Origin: Rhodobacterales bacterium
GTDB taxonomy: Bacteria; Pseudomonadota; Alphaproteobacteria; Rhodobacterales; Rhodobacteraceae
Assembly: GCA_002747325.1 (NCBI GenBank)
Contig: PDOZ01000030.1
Coordinates: forward strand, 1 to 64,000
Length of the DNA stretch: 64,000 nucleotides
Direction: 5' to 3'
The position numbers and the translations under genes were made by a program. The notes under the pieces were generated by a model that saw only the letters and a program-made list of their open reading frames with translations, ran no database searches and had not been told where the DNA came from. Numbering within the stretch: the first letter of the stretch is position 1; every line of letters starts with the position of its first letter. Below, piece after piece: positions 1-11,361 of this stretch.

Positions 1-125
1 TCAAGGGGCTGCCGAAACACACGTTTCACCTGCACCTGAAAGAGACCGAATGGCGCTACAATCACCGCGCTTCCGATAAGCCAAAGATGCTGCTACGATA
101 CCTCCGGGAAAACCCGCTCAGCTAG
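1..125 (+). mobile_element. IS1595-family (ISXO2-like) transposase, C-terminal end only
   Basis: An open frame enters from the left edge and stops with TAG at 123-125. The last 40 residues include FHLHLKETEWRYNHR and end LLRYLRENPLS, the pattern I know from the C-terminus of ISXO2-like IS1595 transposases, where the Glu of the ETEWR-type motif belongs to the catalytic DDE/N core. The rest of the element lies outside the window, so I cannot tell whether it is intact. About 55 bases of spacer separate it from the convergent dprA end. No terminal inverted repeat could be assigned. Confidence 0.6.
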
Positions 126-179
126 GCATGACCCATAACATTTAGAACAATAAGTCGAAAAACGCGAAATGGCGCGCGG

Positions 180-1421
180 TCAGGGCAGTTTGATCAGCCG
201 GCCGTCTTCCTGGCGCTCGATGCGTCCTTCCAGTTCCATGTTGGTCAGTTCCGCCAGCACGTCTTGCACCGGCTGGCCCAGGTCGCGCAGCAGGGCGTCT
301 TCCGGCATTGGGGCGCTGGTGAGGCTGGCGAGGATCTGGCTGTGCAGGCTGGCGGTTTCGGCAAGGCTGCGGCGGTCCTGCCGGTAGGGATCGGTGGTTT
401 GGGCGCGCTCGATAATGCGGTCGGCGGCGGGCTGGGCCGTGAGTTGGGTGGCAGGTCGGGCCGTGGGTTGAGCGGCGGGCCGGGCGGCGGGGGTAACATC
501 GGCGGTTTCGGCGGGGATTTCGGCAATGTTCGCATGGTCCGGCAAGGCGTCCAGCACGTCGCGGGCGTTGCGGATCAGGGTCGCGCCGTCGCGTAAGAGC
601 AGGTTGCAGCCGGAGGCGCGGCTGTCGAAGGGGTGGCCCGGCACCGCCATCACCTCGCGCCCCTGTTCGCCTGCGTTGCGCGCGGTGATCAGCGAACCGG
701 AGCGGGCGGCGGCTTCGACGACGATGGTGGCGGGGCAGAGGCCGGAGATGATGCGGTTGCGGGCGGGAAAATGGCGTGCCTGTGGGCGACAGCCCATCGG
801 CGCTTCCGACAGAATCAACCCGCGTTCGGCGATTTCGGCGGTCAGTCGGGCGTTTTCTGCCGGGTAAACCACGTCTACGCCGCCAGCCACCACCGCGATG
901 GTGCCGCCTTCCAGCGCCGCTTCATGCGCCTGCGTATCTACGCCGCGCGCCAGCCCGGAGACCACAACCTGCCCGGCTTTGGCGAGGTCCGCCGCCAGTT
1001 TGCGCGCCATGCGCAGGCCGAGGGACGAGGCGTTGCGCGAGCCGACCATGGCGAGTTTTGGCCGGGCCAGCAGGGCGAGATTGCCGCGCGCCCAGAGGAA
1101 GGGCGGGGCGTCGGGGATTTGGGCCAGCGCGGGCGGATAGAGCCGACTGCCCAACGGCACGAATCGCGCGCTGATCCGCCGCGCTGCCGCCAGTTCCGCC
1201 GCCGCGACTTCGCGCGGGCATATCTTGTAAGAGCGCAGCCCCTTGGCGGAGGCCAGCGCGGGCAACGCTGCCAATGCTCCGGCGGCACCGCCATGTTTTG
1301 CGATCAGTTTGCGGAAATTGCGCGGCCCAACGCGGCCGGAGCGCAAGAGCCGGAGCCAGGCGATCACATCTTCCTCGCTTCGGGGTGGGGTGAGGGGGTG
1401 GGGGGAAGGGAATAAATCCAC
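180..1421 (-). CDS. dprA: DNA-processing protein DprA
   Basis: DprA loads RecA on incoming single-stranded DNA during transformation and also in recipients of gene transfer agents. The 413-residue product has a short N-terminal helical part, then the Rossmann-like DprA core with MVGSRNAS, VVSGLARGVDTQAHEAAL, HFPARNRIISGL and SGSLITARNAGEQGREVMAVPGHP, and a C-terminal winged-helix-like region (DALLRDLGQPVQDVLAELTNMELEGRIERQ). A low-complexity Ala/Pro/Thr linker lies around residues 305-335. The ATG at 1421 has only a weak ribosome site, so a start a few codons downstream is possible. A CtrA box lies about 48 bases upstream, which suggests CtrA control. Confidence 0.95.
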   Translation of the reverse strand: MDLFPSPHPLTPPRSEEDVIAWLRLLRSGRVGPRNFRKLIAKHGGAAGALAALPALASAKGLRSYKICPREVAAAELAAARRISARFVPLGSRLYPPALAQIPDAPPFLWARGNLALLARPKLAMVGSRNASSLGLRMARKLAADLAKAGQVVVSGLARGVDTQAHEAALEGGTIAVVAGGVDVVYPAENARLTAEIAERGLILSEAPMGCRPQARHFPARNRIISGLCPATIVVEAAARSGSLITARNAGEQGREVMAVPGHPFDSRASGCNLLLRDGATLIRNARDVLDALPDHANIAEIPAETADVTPAARPAAQPTARPATQLTAQPAADRIIERAQTTDPYRQDRRSLAETASLHSQILASLTSAPMPEDALLRDLGQPVQDVLAELTNMELEGRIERQEDGRLIKLP

Positions 1422-1468
1422 GTAACACCTGATTCCGTCTCTTGCCCCCTCACTTTGCGACTAAAAGG

Positions 1469-1483
1469 TTAACGGAAGGTTAA
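1469..1483. promoter_or_regulatory. CtrA-binding box upstream of dprA
   Basis: TTAA at 1469-1472 and TTAA at 1480-1483 are separated by exactly 7 bases (CGGAAGG), matching the alphaproteobacterial CtrA consensus TTAA-N7-TTAA. It lies in the divergent dprA/acnB region, 48 bases before the dprA start. Two similar boxes precede cckA and recA in this window. Confidence 0.75.
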
Positions 1484-1626
1484 CCGATTCACATTTTTTG
1501 CAAAATTTGCAGAAAAAGTTTCGCAGCAAGGGATTTTGGCAGGAATTTTGGAGCTGCCGCACCGGGGATGCGCGCCTTGTTGCTTCTCCGGGTTCCGTCT
1601 GCCGCGGGGGGCTTGCACCTCCTGGC

Positions 1627-1656
1627 GGCTTGGCATACAACGGTATACAGCAAGCC
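1627..1656. promoter_or_regulatory. Dyad upstream of acnB, candidate operator
   Basis: An inverted repeat reads GGCTTG-GCATAC, loop AACG, GTATAC-AG-CAAGCC. Its centre lies about 80 bases before the acnB ATG. The GCATAC/GTATAC core looks like a symmetric operator, for example of a GntR- or XRE-type repressor. The regulator is not identifiable from the sequence. Confidence 0.4.
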
Positions 1657-1719
1657 AGACCGGGCCCGCCAGCAACCGCGACCCGGCCTTATCGCCAACA
1701 GTCACGGGACCCGAATGCC

Positions 1720-4512
<2,793 letters not shown>

Positions 4513-4560
4513 AGCAAGGTCAGCGGCTTGCTGCGGCAAGTTAAGGTAGTGAATGAAGAA

Positions 4561-4590
4561 AAACCGCCCGGAAATCCGGGCGGTTTTGTT
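4561..4590. terminator. Bidirectional Rho-independent terminator
   Basis: An 11-bp stem (AAACCGCCCGG / CCGGGCGGTTT) around the loop AAAT is followed by TTGTT on the plus strand and by TTTTTCTTC on the minus strand. It lies between the convergent acnB and lipoprotein genes and can serve both. Confidence 0.85.
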
Positions 4591-4598
4591 GTTGGGGA

Positions 4599-5237
4599 TT
4601 ATTGTTTTATGCCCGCGCCGAGGGTAGTCGCTTCGTAAGTTTCCGTTTCGGTAGTAGCGGTGACGTGTGTGCCGTTTTGGTCCTCATAGAAGCGCACATG
4701 CGGTGTGCCGGGAGTTCCATCGGCGCCGCTGAAGGTGCCCTTGATGTCGCCTGCGATATCGTAAGTCGTGTCACGATGGGTTATGCTCCCATCAACCGTG
4801 CCGTCTATCCACATATCGTCGATCGTACCAGCAAGGATCAGGGCGCCGGTCGCTCCGGTCGCGTCGGCACCGAACGGGGTTGGGTAGATACCGTCGCCGT
4901 AAACCTCGTTGGTGATGCCGCCGAACAAGTCTGAAACACTGCCCGAGATGGTGTTTCCATCCTCAGCAAACGTCGCAGTCATTTCCATGTCGCCGACCAT
5001 GAAAAGGGCGGTTTCATCGGCGGCGGGTTGGTTGTAGATCGCGAGACCGGCCAAGCCGTGATAGGTTGCGCTGGTGCCGGCAGGGGGTTGTTCGGTCGTA
5101 CGGGGCAGATTTCGCGCCCTGTTAACCATTTGCTCCAGCCGCTCCTGATTTTTGAGGCCTTTCTCGGCTTCGGTCAGCGTCATGCAGCCGGACAAGGCAA
5201 GGGCAGCGAGCGCTGCGGTGGTGATGGTGTATTTCAT
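4599..5237 (-). CDS. Surface-type lipoprotein, TbpB-like beta-barrel family
   Basis: The 212-residue product starts MKYTITTAALAALALSGC, a lipoprotein signal with lipobox LSGC and the lipidated Cys at residue 18. The start at 5237 is fixed by GGAAGGGAAAATATG. After a short helical part comes a Gly/Thr-rich, beta-predicted body with the pattern ATYHGLAGLAIY, a short strand, FAEDGNTISGSVSDLFGG and a late THRDTTYDIAGDIKGTFSG. This layout resembles the C-terminal barrel of transferrin-binding-protein-B-like (Slam-type) lipoproteins, but the ligand is unknown. Two relatives lie at 54.7 and 55.6 kb, and a fragment of another lies just upstream at 5549-5617. Confidence 0.7.
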   Translation of the reverse strand: MKYTITTAALAALALSGCMTLTEAEKGLKNQERLEQMVNRARNLPRTTEQPPAGTSATYHGLAGLAIYNQPAADETALFMVGDMEMTATFAEDGNTISGSVSDLFGGITNEVYGDGIYPTPFGADATGATGALILAGTIDDMWIDGTVDGSITHRDTTYDIAGDIKGTFSGADGTPGTPHVRFYEDQNGTHVTATTETETYEATTLGAGIKQ

Positions 5238-5342
5238 ATTTTCCCTTCCAATGGCTCCTGCGCCCATTTTCCCGGACGCAGGGGAATTGTGGCATATCGG
5301 GAAGGGTGAGGGAAGATCACGTGCTACTCCGCATCATCCGCG

Positions 5343-5551
5343 TACATGCGTTTCCATCACTGGCTTTACGTCGTGTGTGCCACAAAATACCGCGACAAGG
5401 TATTGCAGAGTTTGATCCGCGCGAGCATCCGGTAGATTAGAAACGAGATGGGCGTGCATATCGTCAAAGGTGTATTGGCGTGGGGGCATGTCCAAATGCT
5501 GCTGTCGCTCTCACCGAAGCTGTCTCCGTCGGATGTCATGCAGCGGATCGG
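5343..5551 (+). pseudogene. IS200/IS605-type TnpA transposase remnant
   Basis: One frame reads FHHWLYVVCATKYRDKVLQ, then an in-frame TAG at 5433-5435, then MGVHIVKGVLAWGHVQMLL and SPKLSPSDVMQRI. These match the order of TnpA landmarks in HUH/Y1 transposases: a WCTKYR-type segment, EHG..I..GVV, D-HVH-LL, and P..SPS..MQR. The second His of the HVH metal site is Gln here, the first third holds a nonsense codon and the C-terminal Tyr region is missing. The copy is therefore dead. It runs directly into the lipoprotein-gene fragment at 5549-5617. Confidence 0.65.
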
Positions 5552-5617
5552 CGCCGCTGAATACGCCCTTGATGTCGCCTGCGATATCGTAGGTCGTGCC
5601 GCGATGGGTTACTCTGT
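5549..5617 (-). pseudogene. Fragment of a paralogous lipoprotein gene
   Basis: Bases 5549-5617 are nearly identical to 4721-4789 inside the lipoprotein gene at 4.6 kb, in the same orientation; the shared block includes GATGTCGCCTGCGATATCGTA. On the minus strand it encodes the TTYDIAGDIKG strand motif of that family. It has no signal peptide and no long frame of its own, so it is a leftover of a duplicated copy disrupted near the IS200-like remnant. Confidence 0.7.
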
Positions 5618-5660
5618 AGTAGATGTTGACTTCTCATCACGGGCGCGCGAGGGTTGAGCT

Positions 5661-6236
5661 ATGGACAAGACACGCGTCAAATCCCGGATTGTGGGGGCTT
5701 TGGAGCCTTGTGAGTTCCTTTCTTGGCTGAACCCGCCGGATTTGGTCAGTCGTCCAACGGAAACGCCCTTCTTCAATGGCGCGAAAGTTGCCTATCTCTG
5801 GCAGTTTAACGATTGCGAAAACCTGACGGTTGAAGCGGGGGACCGGGCGTTGGAGCGCTTCTTCAATTTTGATGCAGGTCTGAAGAAGGAAATGGCGCAG
5901 AAGGCGTATCAAAACTGGCTGGATTATAACGAGATGGTTGGTCTTCTTGAGGCTATTGAGGTCTATCAGGAAGAGGAAGACCGGCCCGACTGGATGGAAA
6001 AGTCCCTCCAGCGGCTCTTGCCTTTGAGGAACCTGAACACGCCAGACGATGTCTGGGAGCATATCTCTCCGACGGAAGTGGTGATCACCATGGATCTCTG
6101 GTCTGCAGAGCCGGATATATATCTTCAGATCCTGTGCGACTGCACCTGGGAAGAAGAACACGGGATTCAGTTCATCCTTAAAAACGGGTCGAAACTGACG
6201 CGTGTCAGCGAACAGGACGGAGACCTGTCTGACTGA
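5661..6236 (+). CDS. DUF6985-type protein, possible immunity protein
   Basis: A soluble, acidic 191-residue protein with no signal peptide or membrane segment. The C-terminal half has the pattern WEHISPTEVVI...DIYLQILCDCTWEEEHGIQ, ending NGSKLTRVSEQDG. I recognise this as the conserved core of DUF6985, a family often found among immunity proteins of polymorphic toxin systems. No toxin gene is adjacent, so the role here is open; orphan immunity genes are common. It follows the IS200-like and lipoprotein debris, a sign of a variable site. Confidence 0.6.
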   Translation: MDKTRVKSRIVGALEPCEFLSWLNPPDLVSRPTETPFFNGAKVAYLWQFNDCENLTVEAGDRALERFFNFDAGLKKEMAQKAYQNWLDYNEMVGLLEAIEVYQEEEDRPDWMEKSLQRLLPLRNLNTPDDVWEHISPTEVVITMDLWSAEPDIYLQILCDCTWEEEHGIQFILKNGSKLTRVSEQDGDLSD

Positions 6237-6267
6237 GGTTCCCCGGAAGAATGCGGGCGGGGGTGTT

Positions 6268-7071
6268 TCAGACCCCTCGCCGGAAATCGGACGGGGTGTG
6301 GCCGGTATGTTGGGTGAAGGCGCGAGTGAAGTAGGCGGGGGAGGCGAAGCCCAAAGCCTGCGCGATGTCTTTCACCGGCATGTGGGTTTCGGTGAGCAGG
6401 CGGCGGGCTTCGTAATGCACCCGGTCGGCGAGGATGGCGGAGGCGGGGCGGCCGCAGGCGCGGTTGCAGACGCGGGTCAGGTGCGTTGGGGTGACGCCGA
6501 GGCTTTTGGCGTAATCGCGCACGGTTTTGGTGGAGTGGAAATCCTGTTCTACCAGCGCGGTGAAGGCGGCGGCGAGGCGGGTTGAAGCGTCTTCGGCGGT
6601 TTCGGCGGCCGGGGCGGCCATTTGCCGTTCCAGCCAGACCGAGAGCAGCCCGGCATGGCTCATCAGGGCGCGGTCGGTAAGCTGTCCGGCGCCGGTTTCC
6701 AACTCGGTGGACAGCGCGTCGATCAGGCGGTTCAACTCCGCGTGTTGCTCCACATCCGACAGGCGCAGATGCACCGGCTCTTCCGGCAGGGCAAGCGCGT
6801 CGTCTGATCCGGCGGGGAAGACCACGACCATGCCCGCCACCATGTTGTTCATCTCAAAGCCGTGCATGGTGCCAGCGGGGATGAAGACCGCGTTATGGGC
6901 GGTGTAGCCGGCGGTTTTGCCGTTGAGGGTGATGCGGCCCTGACCGCGGGTGAACCAGAGCAGCACCGGAGCGCCGTAAGACCGCATGGCTTCCGTTCGC
7001 CAGCGCCCGCCCCGTGCCAGCCGCGCCAGCGGCAGAACCCGAAACGGTGAGGCGAGTTTTGCGGTGTTCAT
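6268..7071 (-). CDS. AraC-family transcriptional regulator
   Basis: The 267-residue protein has an N-terminal cupin-like sensing domain (GQGRITLNGKTAGYTAHNAVFIPAGTMHGF) and a C-terminal AraC double helix-turn-helix from about residue 165 (KTVRDYAKSLGVTPTHLTRVCNRACGRPAS and PVKDIAQALGFASPAYFTRAF), ending HTGHTPSDFRRGV. The ATG at 7071 was preferred to the longer frame from 7167 because MNTAKLASPF starts right at the sensing domain and AGGGAT lies upstream. The effector and targets are unknown. The two inverted DnaA boxes at 7179-7212 lie in its upstream region. Confidence 0.9.
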   Translation of the reverse strand: MNTAKLASPFRVLPLARLARGGRWRTEAMRSYGAPVLLWFTRGQGRITLNGKTAGYTAHNAVFIPAGTMHGFEMNNMVAGMVVVFPAGSDDALALPEEPVHLRLSDVEQHAELNRLIDALSTELETGAGQLTDRALMSHAGLLSVWLERQMAAPAAETAEDASTRLAAAFTALVEQDFHSTKTVRDYAKSLGVTPTHLTRVCNRACGRPASAILADRVHYEARRLLTETHMPVKDIAQALGFASPAYFTRAFTQHTGHTPSDFRRGV

Positions 7072-7178
7072 TCTGAGTATCCCTGGTTCCATCCCTTTCG
7101 CCGCACCGGCTCCGGTTTGGCCCGGATGTCGCGGCGGTGAGGGATTTCTAACGGGTTTTCGGCGCAAAGTCGCCGGAC

Positions 7179-7212
7179 TTATCCACAGGGCGGGGCGGTT
7201 TTCTGTGGATAA
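7179..7212. promoter_or_regulatory. Pair of inverted DnaA boxes
   Basis: TTATCCACA at 7179-7187 and its reverse complement TGTGGATAA at 7204-7212 both match the DnaA box consensus TTATNCACA and are 16 bases apart. They lie between the 3' end of miaA and the start of the AraC-type gene. They could be a DnaA-dependent regulatory site; nothing else suggests a replication origin here. Confidence 0.5.
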
Positions 7213-7296
7213 GCTGCGGGAAAACCGCGCTTGGGGGGCGAGTGTATCCGATGCGCCACGGGTTGCACTTTTCGAACATTGCGCGGGCGTGGCGGG

Positions 7297-8193
7297 TCAG
7301 AGGGGCGGCACGATGTGATTCCATCCCCCCATCCGGGCGCGAAACCATGTGCGTTGCCGTTTGGCGTATTGCTGCGAGGCGATGATGGCCGCCTGCGCCG
7401 CCGCTTCCAGCGTCATTTCCCCGCGCAGATGGGCCATCAATTCGCGCGCGCCGATGGCTTTGGCGGAGGGCAGGGCGGGGGACCAGCCGTCGAAGTTTTC
7501 CCGCGCTTCGTCCAGTGCGCCGCCCGCCAGCATGGCGTGAAAGCGGGTTGCGATGCGGGTGCGCAGGGCGTCGCGGTCGGGCATCAGTACAAAGGGCACG
7601 GTCTGGGTCAGGGGCAGGCGCGGCGGCGGGGTTTCGGCCCGCCATTGCGCCATGCTTCGCCCGGTGGCGCGCGCCACTTCCCATGCCCGCTGCACCCGCA
7701 TCGGGTTGAGCGGGTCGAGCGCGGCGCGGGTCTTGGGGTCCAGCTCCGCCAGCAGCGCTTCGCGGCCCTCGTCTGCCATGCGCCGGTCGGCCTCGGCGCG
7801 AATTGCCGGCGGTGTCGCCGGAATCTCGGCCAGCCCTTCGGTCAGGGCGGCGAAGTAAAGCCCGGTGCCGCCGGTGATGATCGGGCGCGTTTTGCCGTCG
7901 AGCAGCGGGGTCAGGTCGCGCAGCCAGTGGCCGACGGAATAGTCTTTGTTTCCGGGCACATGGCCGTAAAGCGCATGGGGCGCGCGGGCTTCTTCCTCAG
8001 GCGAGGGCCGCGCGGTCAGCACCCGCCAGTCGGCAAAGACCTGCAAGGCATCCGCATTGACCACCACGCCGCCGAAGCGTTCGGCAATTTCCAGCGCCAG
8101 CGCCGATTTGCCCGAAGCGGTCGGCCCCGCGATCAGCACCGGCGCGCCATTTTGCACGCGCTCGCGGGCCTTTTCGTCGATCTGCTCAAGCAT
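7297..8193 (-). CDS. miaA: tRNA dimethylallyltransferase MiaA
   Basis: MiaA transfers a dimethylallyl group to A37 of tRNAs that read codons starting with U. The 298-residue product, of normal family length, shows the P-loop [20 protein letters not shown] (about residues 23-42), [19 protein letters not shown], the [18 protein letters not shown] motif and the C-terminal tRNA-binding [14 protein letters not shown]. In many relatives the gene lies elsewhere. Here it is divergent from pyrH with about 110 bases between the starts. Confidence 0.96.
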   Translation of the reverse strand: MLEQIDEKARERVQNGAPVLIAGPTASGKSALALEIAERFGGVVVNADALQVFADWRVLTARPSPEEEARAPHALYGHVPGNKDYSVGHWLRDLTPLLDGKTRPIITGGTGLYFAALTEGLAEIPATPPAIRAEADRRMADEGREALLAELDPKTRAALDPLNPMRVQRAWEVARATGRSMAQWRAETPPPRLPLTQTVPFVLMPDRDALRTRIATRFHAMLAGGALDEARENFDGWSPALPSAKAIGARELMAHLRGEMTLEAAAQAAIIASQQYAKRQRTWFRARMGGWNHIVPPL

Positions 8194-8304
8194 GTAGTGA
8201 ATTTTGCTCCAAAAAGCGGGGTGCGCGTCGTTCTATGCGTTGATCCCGACGGGGGTTTGCGCCATTTTAGTCAGGACTTTGGCACATGCAATGGGGGCAG
8301 GCGG

Positions 8305-9042
8305 ATGAGCGATCTGGCGAAGGATGTCGCGAAACTGAAATACAAGCGGGTGATGTTGAAAATTTCCGGCGAGGCGCTGATGGGCGATCAGGGGTTTGGC
8401 CTTAATCCGCCGACGGTGGAGCGGATTGCCGAAGAGGTGCGCCGGGTGCGGGAGTTGGGCGTCGAGGTCTGCATGGTGATCGGTGGGGGCAACATTTTCC
8501 GCGGCCTGAGCGGTTCGGCGCAGGGCATGGAGCGCACCACGGCGGATTACATGGGGATGCTGGCGACGGTGATGAATGCGCTGGCCATGCAATCCGCGCT
8601 GGAGGGGATGGGGGTGTTTACCCGCGTCATTTCCGCCATTCGCATGGATGAGGTCTGCGAGCCCTATATTCGCCGCCGCGCGGTGCGCCACCTTGAGAAA
8701 GGGCGGGTCTGCATTTTCGCCGCCGGCACCGGCAACCCCTATTTCACCACCGACACCGCCGCCACGCTGCGCGCCAACGAGATGGCCTGCGAGGCGATTT
8801 TCAAGGGCACCAAGGTGGACGGGGTGTATGACAAGGATCCGGTGAAATTCCCCGACGCCAAGCGTTATGACAAGGTGAGCTACGACGAGGCCCTGGCCAA
8901 GCGCCTCGGCGTGATGGACGCTTCCGCCATTGCGCTGGCGCGTGACAACAACCTGCCGATCATCGTGTTTTCTCTCGATGAGCCGGGCGGGCTGCGCACC
9001 ATTCTGTCCGGTGAGGGCACCTATACCATGGTTGGCGAATGA
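8305..9042 (+). CDS. pyrH: UMP kinase PyrH
   Basis: PyrH phosphorylates UMP to UDP for pyrimidine nucleotide synthesis. The 245-residue amino-acid-kinase-fold protein has [26 protein letters not shown] loop ([15 protein letters not shown]), [17 protein letters not shown] and [19 protein letters not shown]. The ATG at 8305 follows GGGGGCAGGCGG; the open frame reaches far upstream but those codons are antisense to miaA. The stop overlaps the next ATG (ATGA), so the two genes are translationally coupled. Confidence 0.97.
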   Translation: MSDLAKDVAKLKYKRVMLKISGEALMGDQGFGLNPPTVERIAEEVRRVRELGVEVCMVIGGGNIFRGLSGSAQGMERTTADYMGMLATVMNALAMQSALEGMGVFTRVISAIRMDEVCEPYIRRRAVRHLEKGRVCIFAAGTGNPYFTTDTAATLRANEMACEAIFKGTKVDGVYDKDPVKFPDAKRYDKVSYDEALAKRLGVMDASAIALARDNNLPIIVFSLDEPGGLRTILSGEGTYTMVGE

Positions 9043-9878
9043 AACGGGTTGCCCTGATCTGTGCCCTGCTTGGGGCCCCGGCGGCGCGGGCAATGCCGCC
9101 GGATTATGCCGGGTTTCTCGGCGGGTATGGCTGCACGCTGGCGGCGGATGTTCTGGTGGCGGCGGAGCAGGGCGGGCTGGACCCGGCGGCGCTGCGGGCG
9201 GCGGTGGAGGCCTATCTGGAGCAGGGACAGGCCCGACGCGAGGGGGTGTTTGTGGTGCTGGATGCCGAAGTCTGTCAGATTCGCCTGCCGAAGATCGACA
9301 GCCCGTGGTCGGTTTCTGATCCCGAGATCGTTGCGGTAACCACGCCGATTGACCACTTCGCTGAGGAGTTTGGCGAGTATGGGTGTTTTCTGACCGCGCT
9401 GGGGGAGGAATTTGAAAGCTGGCACCGGGCCGGGCGGCCAGACACTGACTTCAGGGATTACATCCGCTTTCTGGCGTCGGGCATCCTGTCGGGGGAGATA
9501 CGCTTTTTCGGCCCCGAACCCTTTTTCACCCCGGTGGGGTTTCAGGTCATGGCCGGGGAATGCGCCAGGGTGCCCAATGCGGCGGAGATTGCGCGCAGCC
9601 ATACCTTCCTCACCGACGCGAATTTTGACGAATATATCCGGGCGGTGGGGGCGGGCACGTCTTGCGATGCGCGAATGATCGACCCTAACGCTGCGATGAT
9701 CACCGCGCGCCAGCAGGGGGCGGCGGACGGGTCAGAACCGGCGCAGGAGATCAATGCCTGGCAGTGGTTCGAGATGGATTTCATTGCCATGGCGGCGGGG
9801 TGGCGCGTTGGCATGACCTGGCGCGAGAAGGGGCAGCTTCGCCCGCCACTGTGTCATTATGAGGCGGGGTTGGAGTGA
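9039..9878 (+). CDS. Secreted protein of unknown function
   Basis: The 279-residue product begins with a signal peptide ([18 protein letters not shown], cleavage after ARA near residue 18). The mature part is acidic and holds several Cys residues ([37 protein letters not shown]), which could form disulfides in the periplasm. I recognise no family. It starts inside the pyrH stop codon, so it is cotranscribed with pyrH, but nothing ties it to nucleotide metabolism. Confidence 0.75.
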   Translation: MKRVALICALLGAPAARAMPPDYAGFLGGYGCTLAADVLVAAEQGGLDPAALRAAVEAYLEQGQARREGVFVVLDAEVCQIRLPKIDSPWSVSDPEIVAVTTPIDHFAEEFGEYGCFLTALGEEFESWHRAGRPDTDFRDYIRFLASGILSGEIRFFGPEPFFTPVGFQVMAGECARVPNAAEIARSHTFLTDANFDEYIRAVGAGTSCDARMIDPNAAMITARQQGAADGSEPAQEINAWQWFEMDFIAMAAGWRVGMTWREKGQLRPPLCHYEAGLE

Positions 9879-9986
9879 GCGTATGGCGGGGGAATGGCGG
9901 CTTGGTGCATTCGCGCCCTATACAGTCCCCGCGACCTCGGCTATATCAGGGAAAATCCATGATGAAGAGCGATGAAGAGCAGAGAT

Positions 9987-10550
9987 ATGGCTGGTGAAGA
10001 ATTTGAACTGGATATGGACGATCTGGAACGCCGGATGAAAGGCGCGATCGAGGCGTTGCGGCATGAGTTTCAGTCGCTGCGCACCGGGCGGGCTTCGGCG
10101 TCGATGGTGGAGCCGATCACGGTGGACGCCTACGGGTCGCAGACGCCGCTCAATCAGGTGGGCACGGTGAATGTGCCGGAGCCGCGCATGGTGACGATCA
10201 ATGTCTGGGACAAGTCGCTGGTGCAGAAGGTGGAGAAGGCGATCATGGAATCGGGGCTGGGGATCAACCCGCAGACCAACGGCACCATCGTCATGCTGCC
10301 GATCCCGGAACTCAATGAAGAGCGCCGCCGCGAGCTGACCAAGGTCGCCGCACAATATGCCGAAAGCGCCCGCATCGCCGTGCGCAATGTGCGTCATGCC
10401 GGGATGGAAGATGTCAAGAAGCACAAGGACGGCATGAGTGAGGACGACCAGCGTTTCTGGCAGGACAGCATTCAGGAACTGACCGATACCTACGTCGCCA
10501 ATGTCGACAAGGCGCTTGAGGCCAAGCAAGAAGAAATCATGCAGGTCTGA
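9987..10550 (+). CDS. frr: Ribosome recycling factor
   Basis: With EF-G this protein splits the post-termination ribosome. The 187-residue frame contains [37 protein letters not shown] and the helical hairpin [28 protein letters not shown], the family signatures. The ATG at 9987 ([17 protein letters not shown]) aligns with usual starts; an in-frame ATG five codons earlier (9972) is possible. A tandem 10-base repeat (GATGAAGAGC) lies just before the start. uppS follows after 25 bases. Confidence 0.96.
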   Translation: MAGEEFELDMDDLERRMKGAIEALRHEFQSLRTGRASASMVEPITVDAYGSQTPLNQVGTVNVPEPRMVTINVWDKSLVQKVEKAIMESGLGINPQTNGTIVMLPIPELNEERRRELTKVAAQYAESARIAVRNVRHAGMEDVKKHKDGMSEDDQRFWQDSIQELTDTYVANVDKALEAKQEEIMQV

Positions 10551-10575
10551 TCTGCGCAGCCGACAGGGGCGGGAC

Positions 10576-11361
10576 GTGTTCAAACGCAAGGCCAAGGATG
10601 CCCCGGCGCAAGTGTCGGCGGATACGGGAACGGACGGCGGGGCGGACGGTGCGGTCGAAGACGGGCCGCGTCACGTCGCCATTATCATGGACGGGAACGG
10701 ACGCTGGGCGCAGGCGCGCGGGCGTCCGCGTTTGTTTGGCCACCATGCCGGGGCGAAACGGGTGCGCGAAATCGTTGAGGCCTGCCCGGATTACGGGGTG
10801 AAATACCTCACCATTTTTGCCTTTTCGACGGAAAACTGGAAGCGCACGCAGACGGAAGTCGCCGGGCTGATGAGCCTGTTTCGCCGCTATATCCGGCGCG
10901 AGGCGGAGGATCTGAAGGCGGAAAATGTGCGGGTGCGCTTCATTGGCGACCGTTTCAAGCTCGATGCGGAACTGCGCAAGCTGATGGATGAGTTGGAGGC
11001 GCTGACTGCCGAGTGTGACCGTGTGCATCTGACCATTGCGATGAATTATGGCGGGCGCGACGAGGTTGGCCGCGCCATTCGTCGCATGGCCGAGGATGTT
11101 GCCGCGGGCAAGCTCAGGCCGGAAGATGTTGGCGAGGATACCTTGCCGCACTATCTCGATACCCATGTGCTGCCGGACCCGGATCTGGTTATCCGCACCT
11201 CCGGCGAGGCGCGGATTTCCAATTTCCTGCTCTGGCAATCGGCCTATGCGGAATACGAGTTTATCGACACGCTATGGCCGGATTTTACCCGCGAGATTTT
11301 TGGCGAAGTCTTGCAGCGCTATGGGGCGCGGGACCGGCGATTTGGAGGGGTGAAACCATGA
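10576..11361 (+). CDS. uppS: Undecaprenyl diphosphate synthase (cis-prenyltransferase)
   Basis: UppS condenses isopentenyl diphosphate with farnesyl diphosphate to give the C55 lipid carrier for peptidoglycan and polysaccharides. The 261-residue product has HVAIIMDGNGRWAQARG (catalytic Asp), FGHHAGAKRVREIV, FSTENWKR, MNYGGRDE and the C-terminal LVIRTSGEARISNFLLWQSAYAEYEF. The GTG at 10576 was chosen because AGGGGC stands in front of it. About 30 residues before the core are Ala/Gly/Asp-rich. It ends in an ATGA overlap with cdsA. Confidence 0.96.
   Translation: MFKRKAKDAPAQVSADTGTDGGADGAVEDGPRHVAIIMDGNGRWAQARGRPRLFGHHAGAKRVREIVEACPDYGVKYLTIFAFSTENWKRTQTEVAGLMSLFRRYIRREAEDLKAENVRVRFIGDRFKLDAELRKLMDELEALTAECDRVHLTIAMNYGGRDEVGRAIRRMAEDVAAGKLRPEDVGEDTLPHYLDTHVLPDPDLVIRTSGEARISNFLLWQSAYAEYEFIDTLWPDFTREIFGEVLQRYGARDRRFGGVKP

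Noticed and set aside
5661..6236. Complete toxin-immunity module around the DUF6985 gene
   Set aside because: No toxin, secretion or partner gene is adjacent; only an orphan immunity-like protein can be supported.
7179..7212. Chromosomal replication origin at the DnaA boxes
   Set aside because: Only two boxes are present, with no AT-rich unwinding region and no dnaA, parA or hemE neighbours.
7231..8304. Very long open frame upstream of pyrH on the plus strand
   Set aside because: It is antisense to miaA, whose motifs are complete; GC-rich DNA keeps such shadow frames open. pyrH starts at 8305 with its own ribosome site.
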